The notes: generated from the letters alone by a model not told the origin. Shown: positions 1 through 6,364, counted from the stretch's first letter. The stretch is DNA of 8,349 bases from Thermoleophilia bacterium (GCA_025964455.1 JAOPYU010000069.1:1-8349); one strand, 5' to 3'. Program-made: numbers and translations.

Positions 1-290
1 AGCAGGACCGGATCCGGGTCGAGCTCACGCACGACCAGGTCGGACCGCGAGTCGCAGTAGACCGAGTGCTCGCCGACCACGACTGAGCCGATGGGCAGGC
101 CCGATGCGCGGCGGACGCCGGCGATGCCCACATGCAGGACGGCACCCGGGCGCGGTTCGACCGCGAGGCGCGCGGCGGTCATGGCCGCCGCGTCGATGGG
201 TCCCACGCCGCAGGCGAGGGTCTCGACGTCCGCAAGCGCATCGGCGCCACGCAGCTCGGGTTCGGTGGCAGCGACGATGAGCAGCAGCAT
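1..290 (-). CDS. Nucleosidase/phosphorylase-superfamily protein (MTA/SAH nucleosidase or futalosine hydrolase-like), N-terminal part
   Basis: The gene runs off the low-coordinate edge of the window, so only the first 96 codons are visible. The N-terminus is a hydrophobic beta strand (MLLLIVAATEPEL), followed by a GVGPIDAAAMTAA segment near residues 29-41. Near residues 57-75 comes HVGIAGVRRASGLPIGSVVV, then a Tyr-Cys-Asp. This order (first strand, Gly-Val-Gly-Pro, then Gly-Ile-Ala-Gly and a Gly-Ser/Thr-Val-Val) is typical of the PNP/UDP phosphorylase superfamily, which cleaves the N-glycosidic bond of nucleosides. It looks closest to single-domain nucleosidases such as MqnB (futalosine hydrolase, menaquinone pathway) or MTA/SAH nucleosidase. 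The substrate cannot be chosen without the C-terminal half. ATG at 290 follows the preceding stop by 14 bases, has no clear ribosome binding site, and may be leaderless. No signal peptide is seen, so it should be cytoplasmic. Confidence 0.7.
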   Translation of the reverse strand, partial: MLLLIVAATEPELRGADALADVETLACGVGPIDAAAMTAARLAVEPRPGAVLHVGIAGVRRASGLPIGSVVVGEHSVYCDSRSDLVVRELDPDPVL

Positions 291-296
291 GGGGCG

Positions 297-302
297 AGCC
301 TA
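297..302 (-). promoter_or_regulatory. Candidate -10 box of a leaderless promoter for the nucleosidase-like gene
   Basis: Read on the minus strand, TAGGCT is followed by exactly six bases and then the ATG at 290. This places the expected +1 on the A of the start codon. It fits the actinobacterial TANNNT -10 consensus, and no Shine-Dalgarno sequence is present. I see no good TTGACA-like -35 at 16-18 bases upstream. This is an inference from position and motif only. Confidence 0.35.
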
Positions 303-304
303 GC

Positions 305-787
305 TCACCCGAAGAGCGTCGGATCCGACGGATACAGCGTGCCGGGCGCATTCCACGGATCGGGAGCGAGGCCGGGGACCGCGTAGTCCGGCTCCGCTGG
401 CGCGGAGGGCTCCGGGGTGCGAGGCAGCGGCGGCGGCACCTGGCCGAGCCAGCCCTGCTCGCGGGCTTCCTCGGGGCTCTCGTACCCGGTGACCGGTGGA
501 TCCTCAGCCCGTGGCGGGGCGGGATCCTCGCAGCGGGTCGGGGCCGGCGGAACCTGCCCGAGCCATCCCGCCTCCTCGTGATCGCGCACGGAGTCGGAGC
601 CGAGCAGCGCATCTGTGGGAGCACAGGTCGCCGGGCGAGCAGCCGGCGGCGACGGCGGCGGGACCTGGCCGAGCCAGCCCGCATCATGTGCGTCGTCCGG
701 GGATTCGTGTCCCGTGACCGGCACGTCATCCAGGGGCGCGCGCAGGGTGGTCGCGGTGGAACGTGTCGTGAGCGAGGTGGTGATCAT
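305..787 (-). CDS. Proline-rich protein with three GWLGQVPP motifs, unknown function
   Basis: I do not recognise this 160-residue protein. It has no signal peptide or membrane segment, so it is probably cytoplasmic, and it is rich in Pro, Ala, Asp and Glu, suggesting disorder. Its main feature is an internal repeat: GWLGQVPP starts at residues 37, 74 and 112, each followed by a proline stretch. The first and third copies are preceded by PVTGxESPxxA (residues 23-33 and 98-108); the middle copy has only a degenerate Asp-His-Glu-Glu lead-in. The C-terminus (about 131-160) holds Tyr-Ala-Val-Pro-Gly and Asp-Pro-Trp-Asn. Codon third positions are mostly G/C. The repeat copies differ mainly at synonymous positions (for example TCC versus AGC for the same Ser), so the frame is translated and selected. 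A GAGGACAGG sequence just before the ATG can serve as ribosome binding site. It lies 92 bases after ddl and 14 bases before the nucleosidase-like gene. Confidence 0.75.
   Translation of the reverse strand: MITTSLTTRSTATTLRAPLDDVPVTGHESPDDAHDAGWLGQVPPPSPPAARPATCAPTDALLGSDSVRDHEEAGWLGQVPPAPTRCEDPAPPRAEDPPVTGYESPEEAREQGWLGQVPPPLPRTPEPSAPAEPDYAVPGLAPDPWNAPGTLYPSDPTLFG
317..330. repeat. 14-base perfect palindrome near the nucleosidase-like gene promoter
   Basis: CGTCGGATCCGACG is its own reverse complement. It lies inside the last codons of the preceding gene (encoding part of Pro-Ser-Asp-Pro-Thr), with its centre about 33-34 bases before the ATG at 290. That is where a -35 region would sit if the gene is leaderless. 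It could be an operator, or a by-product of the codons used there. Confidence 0.3.
438..682 (-). repeat. Three direct repeats encoding the GWLGQVPP motif
   Basis: Twenty-base copies lie at 438-457, 552-571 and 663-682, spaced 114 and 111 bases apart, so the reading frame is preserved. On the plus strand each has the form ACCTGsCCGAGCCAkCCC with few changes. Most differences fall on codon third positions. This indicates an old protein-level repeat and not a recent DNA duplication. Confidence 0.8.
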
Positions 788-853
788 GCGACCTGTCCTC
801 GCGGGGAGCGTGGCGCGTGATCCCGGGTCGGGGATATCGTGGCCCCCGCTGGC

Positions 854-867
854 CGGCCACGTGGCCG
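854..867. repeat. 14-base perfect palindrome in the ddl downstream gap
   Basis: CGGCCACGTGGCCG is a perfect palindrome centred on CACGTG. With one mismatch on each side it extends to 851-870. It lies 13 bases after the ddl stop and about 67 bases before the ATG of the repeat protein. As RNA it could form a short G/C stem with an ACGU loop, but no U-run follows, so an intrinsic terminator is unlikely. A binding site for a dimeric regulator is possible. The rest of the 788-879 gap shows no -10 box that I would defend. Confidence 0.4.
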
Positions 868-879
868 ACCTCGTCGGGC

Positions 880-1989
880 TCAGTGCTTGAGCTCCTGCGC
901 GGCGCGATGGCGATCGATGGCCAGGTCGATCAGGCGATCGACGACCTCGTTGAAGCTGTGGCCGCTCGCAGCGAACAGCTTGGAGTAGGCGCTGGTCGGG
1001 GTGCAGCCAGGCATGGTGTTGACCTCGTTGACCACGACCGCGCCTTCAGGCGTGACGAAGCAGTCGACGCGCGCGAGCCCGGTGCACTCGATCGCGTGGA
1101 AGACCTCGAGCGCGACGCGCTGGACCTCGGCCGTCGCCTCGTCGCTGATGCGCGCGGGCACCCGCAGCTCCATGCGTCCCTCGACGTACTTGGTCTCGAA
1201 GTCATACCACTCGGCACCGTCGTCGATGACGACCTCGCCGGGGATGGAGACGATCGGATCGTCGTTGCCGAGCACCCCGCACTCGACCTCGACGCCGACG
1301 ATCGCTGCCTCGACGAGCACCTTGGTGTCGTGCTCGAAGGCGAGCTCGAGCGCGTCACGCAGCTCGGCCTCGTTGGTCGCCCGGCTGATGCCGATCGAGG
1401 AGCCGAGGCGCGCCGGCTTCACGAACATCGGGAACTCGAGCTCGCTCATGCACTGCGCGACGACCGCGTCGCGGTGGTCGCGCGTGCGATGTGCGACGAC
1501 GTCGGGAGCCACGGCGATGCCTGCGTCGCGCAGGATCGCCTTAAAGATCGCCTGGTCCATGCCGACGGCGGACGCGAGCACGCCATTGCCGACGTAGGGG
1601 ATGCCGACGGTCTCGAGCAGGCCCTGGATGGTCCCGTCCTCGCCGAAGGGACCGTGCAGCACCGGGAAGATGACGTCGACGCCGTTGAGCGCGTTGGACG
1701 GGCTGGTGACCGTGGCGGGTCGGACTTCGCTGCGACGCGCGACGGCCATCGTGCGACCGTCGCCGCTGGGCTCATCCGCATCGTCGACGGCGGGACGGGG
1801 CCCGGCAGCCGGCAGCGCGAGCTTGGCGGCACTCGTCAGGCGCCAGTCGCCGGATCGCTCGATCAGCACCGGGACGGCGTTGTACTTCACCGAGTCCAGG
1901 GCGTCGAGGATGCCGAGTGCACTGAGGCGTGAGATGTCGTGCTCGGAGGAACGGCCACCGGCGAGGATCGCGACGTTGAGCTTGCGCAT
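880..1989 (-). CDS. ddl: D-alanine-D-alanine ligase
   Basis: This 369-residue ATP-grasp enzyme joins two D-Ala molecules with ATP in the cytoplasm to make the dipeptide added to UDP-MurNAc-tripeptide. Family motifs appear in order: GGRSSEHDIS (11-20, with Glu16 matching the E. coli DdlB Glu15 that contacts the first D-Ala), FPVLHGPFGEDG (108-119), PYVGNGVLASA (131-141), FVKPARLGSSIGIS (189-202), VEAAIVGVEVECGVL (226-240), WYDFETKY (261-268), GLARVD (304-309) and NEVNTMPG (321-328). Tyr268 in the omega loop favours D-Ala over D-lactate. Glu322 and Asn324 are the expected Mg/ATP ligands. Two oddities: Gln146 stands where the MDK motif has an ATP-contacting Lys (DdlB Lys97), and Cys329 replaces the usual large hydrophobic residue after MPG. 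The length fits the longer Gram-positive type. ATG at 1989 is chosen because MRKLNVAILAGG begins the first strand; the frame stays open upstream but is Arg-rich and unlike Ddl. Confidence 0.96.
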   Translation of the reverse strand: MRKLNVAILAGGRSSEHDISRLSALGILDALDSVKYNAVPVLIERSGDWRLTSAAKLALPAAGPRPAVDDADEPSGDGRTMAVARRSEVRPATVTSPSNALNGVDVIFPVLHGPFGEDGTIQGLLETVGIPYVGNGVLASAVGMDQAIFKAILRDAGIAVAPDVVAHRTRDHRDAVVAQCMSELEFPMFVKPARLGSSIGISRATNEAELRDALELAFEHDTKVLVEAAIVGVEVECGVLGNDDPIVSIPGEVVIDDGAEWYDFETKYVEGRMELRVPARISDEATAEVQRVALEVFHAIECTGLARVDCFVTPEGAVVVNEVNTMPGCTPTSAYSKLFAASGHSFNEVVDRLIDLAIDRHRAAQELKH

Positions 1990-1996
1990 GGGCGGA

Positions 1997-2002
1997 AGGG
2001 TA
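1997..2002 (-). promoter_or_regulatory. Candidate -10 box of a leaderless promoter for ddl
   Basis: On the minus strand, TACCCT is followed by seven bases and then the ddl ATG at 1989. It matches TANNNT, and the bases before the ATG (TCCGCCC) contain no ribosome binding site. No convincing -35 hexamer lies at 16-18 bases. The gap 1990-2062 otherwise shows only small G/C stems. Confidence 0.33.
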
Positions 2003-2062
2003 CCCGCTGGGCCAGCTGTGACGCGAGGCCGCCGAGGCGACGTGGCCCCAATGTCCCGTCGG

Positions 2063-2776
2063 TCAGATGTCCTGACGACGTGGCAGCGGTTCGATCGCGC
2101 CCTGCCCGCGGCTCGCGACCTCGTCCCAGCTGGTAGCCAGGTGCGACGCGAATGCCCGCAGGTCCTCACCATCGTCGGCCGCCGCCGCGGCGGGGATTCC
2201 GGAGTGCGTCCCGAGCGACCAGGGCGGCATCCGCAGCGGGGAGAGCACCGTCGCGTCGTCGGCCCGGCCACCGACCCGCCGGAGCCAGTCGTCGAAGCGC
2301 AGCACGCCATCGTCGGCGTCGGCGACCAGATGGTCGATGACGAGCAGCTCGTCGTCGGTGGTCCGCGCGATCGTGGCGGCGTGGAAGCGGGCGTTGCCGA
2401 CGCCGGTCGGGCGGTACGTCACGGTCATCGCGCTCGTGAGGGCGTCCTCGCGCGCGAGGGAACCCATGGCGCGCGTGAGGTCGTCGCCCGCCTCGCGCTG
2501 CGCGAGCGACAGCGCTCCCATCGCGGCGCGCTGGATGCAGCGGTCGTCGTTGCGCCACACGAAGGCGTGGCGCAGCTCCCAACCGATCGTGTGCACAAGG
2601 TCGCTTGGCACGGGGCGCAGGCGCGCCAGGCCGTCAGCGAGCGAGGGTGGGGTCCTGCCGGATGCCGCGAGGGGTCCGACTGCGTCGACGGCGCGTGCCA
2701 CCTCGTCGCCCCACGCATGCAGCGCAGCGCCAGCATGCGCGGCGCGAGCCGCATCGACGATCGTCCCCGGTCCCAT
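2063..2776 (-). CDS. Unrecognised protein with a possible protein-glutaminase-like Cys-His-Asp triad
   Basis: I do not recognise this 237-residue protein with certainty. It has no signal peptide or membrane segment and appears cytoplasmic. Residues 1-60 are Ala-rich and probably helical. The segment NDDRCIQRAAMGAL (77-90) resembles the Asp-Gly-Cys-Tyr-Ala-Arg-Ala helix that carries the catalytic Cys in protein-glutaminases. ARFHAATIA (129-137) and ELLVIDHLV (143-151), then an FDDWL (161-165), resemble the later His-Val-Ala strand, the Ile-Asp-Pro strand and the Trp that follows. A Cys80-His132-Asp148 triad is therefore possible. The usual Pro after the Asp is His here. Alternatives are another papain- or transglutaminase-like fold, or a non-enzymatic protein. 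ATG at 2776 is preferred because it lies after the pknB stop (gap 55 bases). The frame extends upstream to 2920, but that part would overlap the pknB 3' end and is low-complexity. Codon third positions are G/C-rich, supporting coding. Confidence 0.8.
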   Translation of the reverse strand: MGPGTIVDAARAAHAGAALHAWGDEVARAVDAVGPLAASGRTPPSLADGLARLRPVPSDLVHTIGWELRHAFVWRNDDRCIQRAAMGALSLAQREAGDDLTRAMGSLAREDALTSAMTVTYRPTGVGNARFHAATIARTTDDELLVIDHLVADADDGVLRFDDWLRRVGGRADDATVLSPLRMPPWSLGTHSGIPAAAAADDGEDLRAFASHLATSWDEVASRGQGAIEPLPRRQDI

Positions 2777-2831
2777 GCCTGGATGTCGGCTCCAGCCCTG
2801 CGCCCGTCCCAGATCATGTGAGCGAGTCTGG

Positions 2832-4838
2832 CTAGCGGCGCTTGCCCTTGGGCTTCTTGTTGCCGTTCCCGTTGCCGTTGTTGCCCTCGGCGGTGGGATC
2901 CTCGATCGGGACCTCGGCATCTCCGGCGGCCTCGCCGACGATGAGCCGCACGGTGCCCTCCTCGCCGACCGCGGCGCGACTGCCCTCGCCCGGCTCGACG
3001 CGGATCACCACGTTGAACTTGGCCGGATCCTCGGTGGCTTCGGTGATGATCTCGGGGCTCGAGAAGCCGGCGTTGGCGAGCGCGGTCATCGCATCCTCGC
3101 GCCCCAACCCCTCCACGTCGGGGATCTGGTTGAACCCGTTCGCGACGAGGAGCGTGATCCGTTCGCCCGCGGCCAGCTCGCTGCCGGCGCGCGGCTCCGT
3201 TCCGACCACGGTTCCCTCCGGGTCGGGCGATTCCACGCTCTTCTCGTCGACGTCGTAGTTGTACGGGTCACCTTCGAGGATGGCTCGTGCCTCGTCCGCC
3301 GACTTGCCGTCCACGGGCGGGACCGTCTGCGCCTCGGGTCCGCCGCTCAGCGTCACGGTGACCGGTGATCCAGCCTTGAGCTTGGTCCCGTTAGCCGGCT
3401 CCTGGCTGACGACATAGCCCTTCTTCACGTCATCACTTGCGACGCGCTCCGGCGACACCTTCGGCACGAAGCCTGCGCTTCGAATCGCGGCCAGCGCCTC
3501 GTCGCGCGCCTTGCCGCGCACGTCGGGCACGGCCTTGGGTGCCGGACCCTTGCTGAGCACGAGGTCGATCGACGCGCCCTTGTCGGCCTCGTCGCCGCCG
3601 GGCGGGTCCTGGTCGATGACGGTGTTCACAGGCTCGTCGCTGAAGGCCGCGGAGACATCACCGACGGTGAACCCGGCTTCCTTGAGCTCCAGGGTCGCTG
3701 CCGCGCGGGTCGCGCCGACCACGTCGGGCACGGTCTCGCCCTTGGGCGCGAGCAGCAGGAAGTACAGGGCTGCGCCGAGCAACACCAGCACAATGAGCGC
3801 GGGCAGGATCCAGCGGGCGGCCGAGCGTCGGTCGTCGGGCTCGTCGTCATCCCAGCCGGCGTCGGGCCACGCGGGCTCCGGCGGCACGGGCTGCTCGTAC
3901 ACGCGGTTGGAGACCGGCACCGGGGTGATCGGCGTGACCTGCGTCGCGCCGGCTCCTGCCGGGATCCCGGCGATCACGGCGGTCATCGCGCTCGTGGTGC
4001 CGCCCTCGCGGGCGCGGTCCAGGTCGGCGAGCATCTCGTCGGCGGAGGCGTAGCGCCGCGCCGGGTCCTTCTCCATCGCCTTGAGGATGATGCTCTCGAG
4101 CTGCGGCGTGACGTCCTTGTTGATGCTGGACGGGCGCGGCACGGGATCCTTCACGTGCTTGAGCGCGACGTTGACCGGCATCTCACCGTCGAACGGCACG
4201 CGGCCAGTCGCGACCTCGAACATCACGACGCCGAGCGAGTAGAGGTCCGACGTGGCGCTCACGTCATGGCCCTGCGCCTGCTCCGGCGAGAGGTACTGCG
4301 CAGTGCCGACGATCGACCCGGCCTCGGTCAGCCCGCTGTCGGCGCCCGCCCGTGCGATGCCGAAGTCGGCGATCTTGAGGCGGCCGTCCGTGTCGACCAT
4401 GAGGTTGTGCGGCTTCACGTCGCGATGCACGATGCCGTTGCGATGGGCGAAGCGCAGCGCGTGGAGCGCCTGGCGACCGTAGGCCAGCACCTCCTGCTCG
4501 GTGAGCGCGCCGCGGCGCTGCACGAGCTCCTTGAGCGTCATGCCGTCGATGTACTCCATCGCGATGTAGTACGTGTGGTCGGCCGCGCCCCGGTCGTACA
4601 CCTGCACGATGTTGGGGTGGTTGAGGCGAGCCGCCGCGCTGGCCTCGCGCTGGAAGCGCTCGATGAACTGCGAGTCCTCGGCGTAGCGCTGGTGGAGGAC
4701 CTTGATCGCGACTCGACGACCGAGGGTCTCATCCTCGGCGAGGTAGACGTTCGCCATCCCGCCGGCGCCGATGCGTCGCTCGATGCGGTAGCGACCGTCG
4801 TAGGTCGTGCCAACCAGTGGATCGTTCGTAATGGCCAT
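2832..4838 (-). CDS. pknB: Transmembrane Ser/Thr protein kinase with four PASTA domains
   Basis: This 668-residue kinase phosphorylates cell wall and division proteins in response to peptidoglycan fragments or lipid II bound outside the cell. The kinase domain (about 17-277) is complete: Gly loop IGAGGMANVY (23-32), VAIK Lys46, helix C Glu65, HRDVKPHN (138-145, catalytic Asp140), DFG (158-160), an activation loop with Thr171, and GTAQYLSPEQ (178-187). A Pro-rich and then acidic juxtamembrane stretch (281-338) precedes a single membrane helix at about 343-363, so the kinase is cytoplasmic. Four PASTA repeats follow (about 366-432, 433-501, 502-568, 569-636), each opening with a Val/Ile-Pro-(Asp/Pro)-Val. 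The tail (637-668) has GNNGNGNGN and a basic KKPKGKRR end. The start is firm: an in-frame TGA lies two codons before the ATG. GGAG stands 11 bases upstream. It follows pbpA as in other actinobacterial clusters, but pknA is missing. Confidence 0.96.
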   Translation of the reverse strand: MAITNDPLVGTTYDGRYRIERRIGAGGMANVYLAEDETLGRRVAIKVLHQRYAEDSQFIERFQREASAAARLNHPNIVQVYDRGAADHTYYIAMEYIDGMTLKELVQRRGALTEQEVLAYGRQALHALRFAHRNGIVHRDVKPHNLMVDTDGRLKIADFGIARAGADSGLTEAGSIVGTAQYLSPEQAQGHDVSATSDLYSLGVVMFEVATGRVPFDGEMPVNVALKHVKDPVPRPSSINKDVTPQLESIILKAMEKDPARRYASADEMLADLDRAREGGTTSAMTAVIAGIPAGAGATQVTPITPVPVSNRVYEQPVPPEPAWPDAGWDDDEPDDRRSAARWILPALIVLVLLGAALYFLLLAPKGETVPDVVGATRAAATLELKEAGFTVGDVSAAFSDEPVNTVIDQDPPGGDEADKGASIDLVLSKGPAPKAVPDVRGKARDEALAAIRSAGFVPKVSPERVASDDVKKGYVVSQEPANGTKLKAGSPVTVTLSGGPEAQTVPPVDGKSADEARAILEGDPYNYDVDEKSVESPDPEGTVVGTEPRAGSELAAGERITLLVANGFNQIPDVEGLGREDAMTALANAGFSSPEIITEATEDPAKFNVVIRVEPGEGSRAAVGEEGTVRLIVGEAAGDAEVPIEDPTAEGNNGNGNGNKKPKGKRR

Positions 4839-4841
4839 TTC

Positions 4842-4898
4842 TCAGACTGCTCCAGGTACCCGTTCGCCGTGGGGGTGCCGAGTCATGCTCCGCATCAT
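4842..4898 (-). other. Possible 18-codon bridging mini-ORF between pbpA and pknB
   Basis: An ATG overlaps the pbpA stop as ATGA. The frame reads MMRSMTRHPHGERVPGAV and ends with TGA three bases before the pknB ATG. It spans the 56-base gap exactly. Ribosomes finishing pbpA could restart here and deliver themselves to pknB. No separate product is implied, and the coincidence may be accidental, because the same frame is open upstream as an antisense-like shadow inside pbpA. Confidence 0.3.
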
Positions 4899-6364
4899 GC
4901 CGCACCTGCCGAATCTCGGCGGAGGATCGCTTCCATCACCCGTCGGGCGATCGGTGCCGCGATGGCACCACCGGTCTGGCCGGAGCTCTGGTTCTCGATG
5001 GCGACCGCGATCGCGACCTTCGGCGACTCGGCCGGCGCGAAGGCGATGAACCACGTGATGTTGCCGCTCGGCGAATCGGCCGTGCCGGTCTTGCCGGCGA
5101 CGTCGATCCCCTGGATCCGCGCCTGCGTGCCACTGCCCTCGGTGACGACGTTCTTCATCATGTCGACCAGCTCGCCCGCCGTCTGGGCGGAGATGGCGCG
5201 CTTCCACGTGCGCTCGCGACGCTCCTCGACCAGGCCGCCCTCCGGCCGCGTGACGCGCTCGATGAGCGTCGGCTCCGGCACGACGCCGTCGTTGCCGATC
5301 CCGGCGGCGACGAGTGCCATCTGCAGCGGCGAGACGGTGAGCTTGTCCTGCCCGATCGCCGTGCGCGCTTCGTCGAACCCCGTTTCCTCGGGGAGGGGCT
5401 TGCCGTCGGTGCCGGTGAGCCCGCTCGCGCGCAGCTCGTTGCCGGGGAGCCCGTACAGCGGCGGGGTCGAGAAGAAGCCGAACTTCTGCATCTGCTCGCG
5501 CAGCTTGGCATCGCCGAGTTCCGCTCCCAGCTCGGCGAAGGTCACGTTGATCGACTTGGTGAGCGCCTCGGTGAAGTCGTGGGCGCCGGGGCAGGAACCG
5601 CCGAAGTTGCCGACGTCCGGCCCGGGGGTCGGGAAGGTGCAGCCGCCCTTGAACTGGCGGTCCACCGGCACGCCGTTCTCGAGCGCGGCCGACGCGGTGA
5701 CCACCTTGAAGGTCGAACCGGGCGGATATGCGCCCTGGGTCGCGCGGTTGAACAGCTTGCTGCCAGTGGCGGCCCGTGCGTAGTTCTCGACGATCGATGC
5801 GGGCGTGAAGGTCGGGCCCGAGGCCATGGTCAGCACGCGACCGGTCTTCGGCTCGATCGCCACGACCGCGCCGGTGTAGCCACCCTCCGCCAGTGCGCGC
5901 TCGGCGGCGCGCTGGCCGCGCGAGTCGAGGGTCAGCCGCACGTCGTCGCCGATCGCTTCCTCGTCCCCGTCGAGCAACCCGACGACCGCGCCGAGGTTGC
6001 GCGTGGAGCCGGTGAGCACGTCGTTCATCGCGCGCTCGACGCCGGCGCGCGAATGGCCGCGCGTGTCGTAGCCGAGCACGTGCGCGCCGAGGGTCCCCTG
6101 CGGGTAACGCCGGCGCCAGATGGTGTCACCGTTGATGCCCTTGGACGCACCGCGCCCGGCGATGCGCACGCCGTCGCGCGTGGAGATGAAGCCGCGCTGC
6201 ACCCGCTGTTCGTAGTACGCGGTCTGGTTGTTCTCGTCGCGCTGGCGCAGGTCGCCCGCGACGATCACCTGCCACCACGTGAGCATCCCGATGATGCCGA
6301 CGAAGCCGAGCCCGAGCGCCGTGAAGATGCGCGCCATCCGCGTGTTCATCGTGGTCGAGCTCAT
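4895..6364 (-). CDS. pbpA: Class B penicillin-binding protein (transpeptidase)
   Basis: This 489-residue protein cross-links peptidoglycan outside the membrane by acyl transfer from D-Ala-D-Ala stem peptides. A short cytoplasmic N-terminus is followed by one membrane helix at about 14-36. The dimerisation region includes RGFISTRDG (57-65) and GYDTRGHSRAGVE (98-110). The transpeptidase domain has all three active-site motifs: PPGSTFK with Ser217 and Lys220, SIN at 271-273, and KTGT at 425-428. IGQDKLTVSPLQMA (337-350) is also typical. There is no C-terminal PASTA domain, and the length and position next to RodA match mycobacterial PbpA. The start ATG at 6364 overlaps the rodA stop as ATGA, which indicates translational coupling. 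A second in-frame ATG lies five codons later. The frame stays open upstream but overlaps rodA and is not PBP-like. Confidence 0.95.
   Translation of the reverse strand: MSSTTMNTRMARIFTALGLGFVGIIGMLTWWQVIVAGDLRQRDENNQTAYYEQRVQRGFISTRDGVRIAGRGASKGINGDTIWRRRYPQGTLGAHVLGYDTRGHSRAGVERAMNDVLTGSTRNLGAVVGLLDGDEEAIGDDVRLTLDSRGQRAAERALAEGGYTGAVVAIEPKTGRVLTMASGPTFTPASIVENYARAATGSKLFNRATQGAYPPGSTFKVVTASAALENGVPVDRQFKGGCTFPTPGPDVGNFGGSCPGAHDFTEALTKSINVTFAELGAELGDAKLREQMQKFGFFSTPPLYGLPGNELRASGLTGTDGKPLPEETGFDEARTAIGQDKLTVSPLQMALVAAGIGNDGVVPEPTLIERVTRPEGGLVEERRERTWKRAISAQTAGELVDMMKNVVTEGSGTQARIQGIDVAGKTGTADSPSGNITWFIAFAPAESPKVAIAVAIENQSSGQTGGAIAAPIARRVMEAILRRDSAGAA

Noticed and set aside
438..682. CRISPR-like array from the three 20-base direct repeats
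   Set aside because: There are only three copies, with spacers of about 90 bases. They are in frame in a coding sequence and vary at silent sites.
25..729. Minus-strand open frame overlapping the repeat protein and the nucleosidase-like gene
   Set aside because: It is extremely Arg/Pro-rich. The competing frames show conserved motifs and silent-site variation, so this one is a shadow.
817..1932. Long plus-strand open frame opposite ddl
   Set aside because: It is the antisense shadow of a clear ddl gene in high-G+C DNA. Its translation is a low-complexity Asp/Arg/Val/Ala mix with no family motif.
2809..2831. CCAGA/TCTGG inverted repeat right after the pknB stop as a terminator
   Set aside because: The stem is only five base pairs with a 13-base loop and there is no U-run.
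2777..2920. Upstream extension of the unknown hydrolase-like gene to an ATG at 2920
   Set aside because: It would overlap the pknB tail by about 90 bases and adds only Arg/Thr/Ala low-complexity sequence. ATG at 2776 is simpler, though not proven.
4155..5783. Long plus-strand open frame spanning the pknB and pbpA region
   Set aside because: It crosses two genes with full catalytic motifs on the other strand and shows no domain of its own.
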